Below, one piece after another: positions 61,508 through 64,000 of a DNA stretch of 64,000 bases. How positions within the stretch are numbered: position 1 is the first letter of the stretch; each line of letters begins with the position of its first letter. The notes beneath the pieces were generated by a model, which had not been told where the DNA came from, did not search any database, and saw only the letters and a list, made by a program, of their open reading frames with translations. The translations under genes and the position numbers were made by a program. The stretch is from Adiantum capillus-veneris (Eukaryota; Streptophyta; Polypodiopsida; Polypodiales; Pteridaceae). The stretch covers positions 86,250,525-86,314,524 of the forward strand of contig CM043958.1 in NCBI GenBank assembly GCA_014529385.2. Direction: 5' to 3'.

Positions 61508-64000
61508 ATGGTTGCGAGTAGTGCTTCCGAAAGAGAAGAGTACTACATCAAGAAGTTTGATGGCACAAACTTCACTATTTGGCGGAGTGTATACAAGGTG
61601 TTTTGATCAAGAAAGGCTTGATAGACCCTTGCATGAAAGAAGAGAAAATGCGTACACTGATGATCAGTAGGAAGACTTGAATGAGCGTGCTATGGCGACC
61701 ATTTGCCTGCACGTTGGTGAATCCATTTACTTCACCATAATGGATAAGACCGCTGCCAAAGATTTATGGGATGCTCTATGTGCAGCATGGGATGGTAACA
61801 ATGCCTCGAACAAGGTTTTCTTGATGAAGAAGCTTATGCGCATGAATATGAAAGAAGGCACTAATGTTAGTTCTCACTTGAACAAGTTCAACAACGTATT
61901 TTCACAGCTTACTTCAAAAAGGTCTCAACTTCGATGATGAAATGAAGGCCATTTTCTTGCTATGTTCGCTATCATCGTCATGGGATACCTTCAACACATC
62001 CATAAGCAATTCTGCACCTAATGGCAAGCTAGTTTTCAGTGATGTTGCTAGTGCGTTGCTCACTGAGGAGATTCGACGTCAATCTCTTGATGCGAGTGGA
62101 CATGGTGATGCGTATGTGGCTAGTGGCAATCATGACAAGCAAAGGCAAAGGCAGCGTGGTCGTAGCCGCAGTCATTCTCAAGATCGCACGCAAGGTCGTA
62201 GCAAGAGTCGCGGCAAAGACATGAGAAATGTTGAGTGTTATTACTGTCATAAAAAGGGACACTTGAAGGTGTAACAAGGACAAGGAGAAAGCGAAGTCTG
62301 ACAAACCTAAAAGCAGCGTGAAAATTGAAGAGCTTAATGTGGTTGAGTCTCCAACCATTGAGACAGTTTCTGACGTGCCAAATGATGTGTTGATTTCCAA
62401 ATCGGATTTCAGTCCTGATGCATTGTTAGCTCTTGACTACTGTGATGCGCAAAATTGGATTGTGGACTCGGGTACTAGCTTTCACGTGACTCCTCACAAG
62501 GAGTGGTTTTCTACATACACTACCACACATGGCACAGTGAAGCTAGGCAATTCTTATGAGCTTTATATATGCAATGTGGACAGTATCCACTTTTCTATGC
62601 GTAATGGCACAAAGTTTATGCTACACAATGTCAGACATGTACCCAAATTGACAAAGAGTTTGATGTTTGTTAATGTTTGTTGGACACCTGCATGATTTGG
62701 ATTACACTACCATATTTGCTCATGGATCTTGGATTATCAAGGAAGGAAATCTGGTCATGCTTAAAGGCCATAAGTCTGGCTCATTGTACTCACTTTATGT
62801 CTCTTCCGTGAACCAAGCTGTCGTCTACAGAGTTGTGGCATAGCCGGCTAGGTCATATGAGTCAGAAGGGAATGAAAGTCTTGCAACGTTCTGGTTATAT
62901 CCCTATTTAGATTGCTCTATTCTCTTTATGTGAGCATTGTATCTATGGCAAACAAACTAGGTTGACATCAATGCCTTTAAACAATAAGTTAGGAAGTCCT
63001 CTACATCTCATTCATAGCGACTTGTGCGGACTTATGCCAGTCAAGTCTCTAGGGAGAGCATTATACTTCCTGACATTCTACTAGAAAGGTGTGGGTTTAT
63101 CTCTTGAAGTAGAAGAGCGACATCTTTAGTGTCTTCCAGAAGTTCTTAGCCCTGATCGAGAACCAATCGAGTAGAAAGCTTAAAGCTTTGTGAAGTGACA
63201 ATGGAGGCGAGTACATCTCCTCCGACTTCAAGGACTTTTGCAGTAAACGAGGCATTAGAAGACAGTTTACCACGACTGACACACCCGCGTAGAACGATGT
63301 GACTAAGAGGATAAATAGAACCATTCAAGAACGGGTCACTTCTATGTTGTCTACGGCCAACTTACCTCAAGAATTTTGGGAAGAAGCTGTTATGACGACT
63401 GCTTACTTGATCAATCGGTCACCTAGTACACCATTGAAGTACAAGGTTCCGCAGGAGATGCAACCAGGCAAACAGTCCAATTATGACAGATTACGTGTGT
63501 TTGGCTGTTAGCCATTCTCACATGTGCAAAAGCGCTTAGAGAAAAGCTGGACCCCAAATCACACAAATGCATCTTCATTGGATATGTTGTGGATAGAGAG
63601 ATGGGATATCGTCTCTGGCATCCGGAATCTAAGAAGGTTATACGCAGCTCATAGGTGATATTCAACGAGTCTAAGATGCATAGACAGCCAGTGGAAGACA
63701 TTGAGTATCGCAGAGTACGGTTTGAGGATAATGCCTCACAACCAGTTACACAGAATGTTGGACGTGCGAGTGATGCACCTTCCACTAGTACACACACATG
63801 TTGCTCTAGAGAGAGCTGAATCCAGCAGTTAGGCACTTCGCAAATCTACTCGTACATCTCGTGCACCTGAGCGTTTTGAGCCAAGATTGGATTATTTGCT
63901 AGTCACTGACTACGGTGAGCCCACTTGCTACAAAGAGGCCATTCAAATGGACTATAGCATGAAGTGGAAGAGGCTATGCAATCTAAGTGTAACTCGATCT
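61508..64000 (+). pseudogene. copia element C, gag-protease-integrase (runs off window)
   Basis: Gag starts MVASSASEREEYYIKKFDG and shows ATICLHVGESIYFTIMD, DLWDALCAAWDG and SHLNKFNNVFSQLTS. After shifts come IFLLCSLSSSWDTFNTSISN and a zinc knuckle, CYYCHKKGHLK. Protease has an intact WIVDSGTSFHVTP. Integrase shows LWHSRLGHMSQKGM, LIHSDLCG, SDNGGEY (preceded by a stop) and NDVTKRINR, where the catalytic Glu of the usual ER is Lys. LRVFGC and a KSTRTSRAPERF region follow to the window edge, before reverse transcriptase. Many stops and shifts make it inactive. Confidence 0.88.

Overview
The window looks like nuclear DNA of a land plant with a large, repeat-rich genome. A fern or another large-genome lineage such as a gymnosperm would fit, but I cannot name the species. 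The reasons are several overlapping generations of plant-type LTR retrotransposons (Ty1/copia and Ty3/gypsy), a LINE, a hAT DNA transposon, a MITE, a very high density of long (TC)n/(TG)n/(AT)n microsatellites, and one spliced host gene. I see no rRNA gene, no intact tRNA gene and no CRISPR array.

Layout. 1-5.3 kb: noncoding flank, a compact 123-bp hairpin (1034-1156), and a 5'-truncated LINE (1711-4141) between perfect 10-bp target duplications. 5.3-16.2 kb: three head-to-tail units of one repeat family on the minus strand. Each has a long LTR-like block and an internal region coding only a degenerate Gag-like protein; a fourth copy lies inverted at 33.5-35.9 kb. 16.2-18.6 kb: a Ty3/gypsy gag with its 5' LTR (minus). 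18.6-20.3 kb: a microsatellite cluster. 20.3-30.9 kb: a hAT element with 8-bp target duplications. It carries a minus-strand transposase and a convergent plus-strand gene for an unrecognised protein. A gypsy retrotransposon (25404-29527) interrupts the transposase inside its BED zinc finger.

31.3-33.3 kb: LTR and leader of a minus-strand copia-like element related to the one at 60-64 kb. 35.9-36.9 kb: a gypsy protease fragment. 37.5-40.1 and 43.4-46.7 kb: a direct segmental duplication containing a decayed copia fragment; the second copy is split by a 414-bp MITE. 40.5-42 kb: unrecognised coding remnants in front of a polypurine tract and LTR start. 47.6-49.5 kb: the last four exons of a host gene for protein N-terminal glutamine amidohydrolase (NTAQ1, minus). 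The exon with the catalytic cysteine is absent, and the upstream side runs straight into retrotransposons.

49.9-64 kb: a copia element (LTR, gag, pol up to RT), another LTR, a collapsed chromovirus with long LTRs, a further LTR end, and a degenerate copia element cut by the window edge. NTAQ1 is the only feature I consider a host gene. Its 5' exons are either lost or lie more than 14 kb away behind this retrotransposon block. All transposon coding regions seen in full show stops, frameshifts or deletions, except the plus-strand ORFs of the hAT element.
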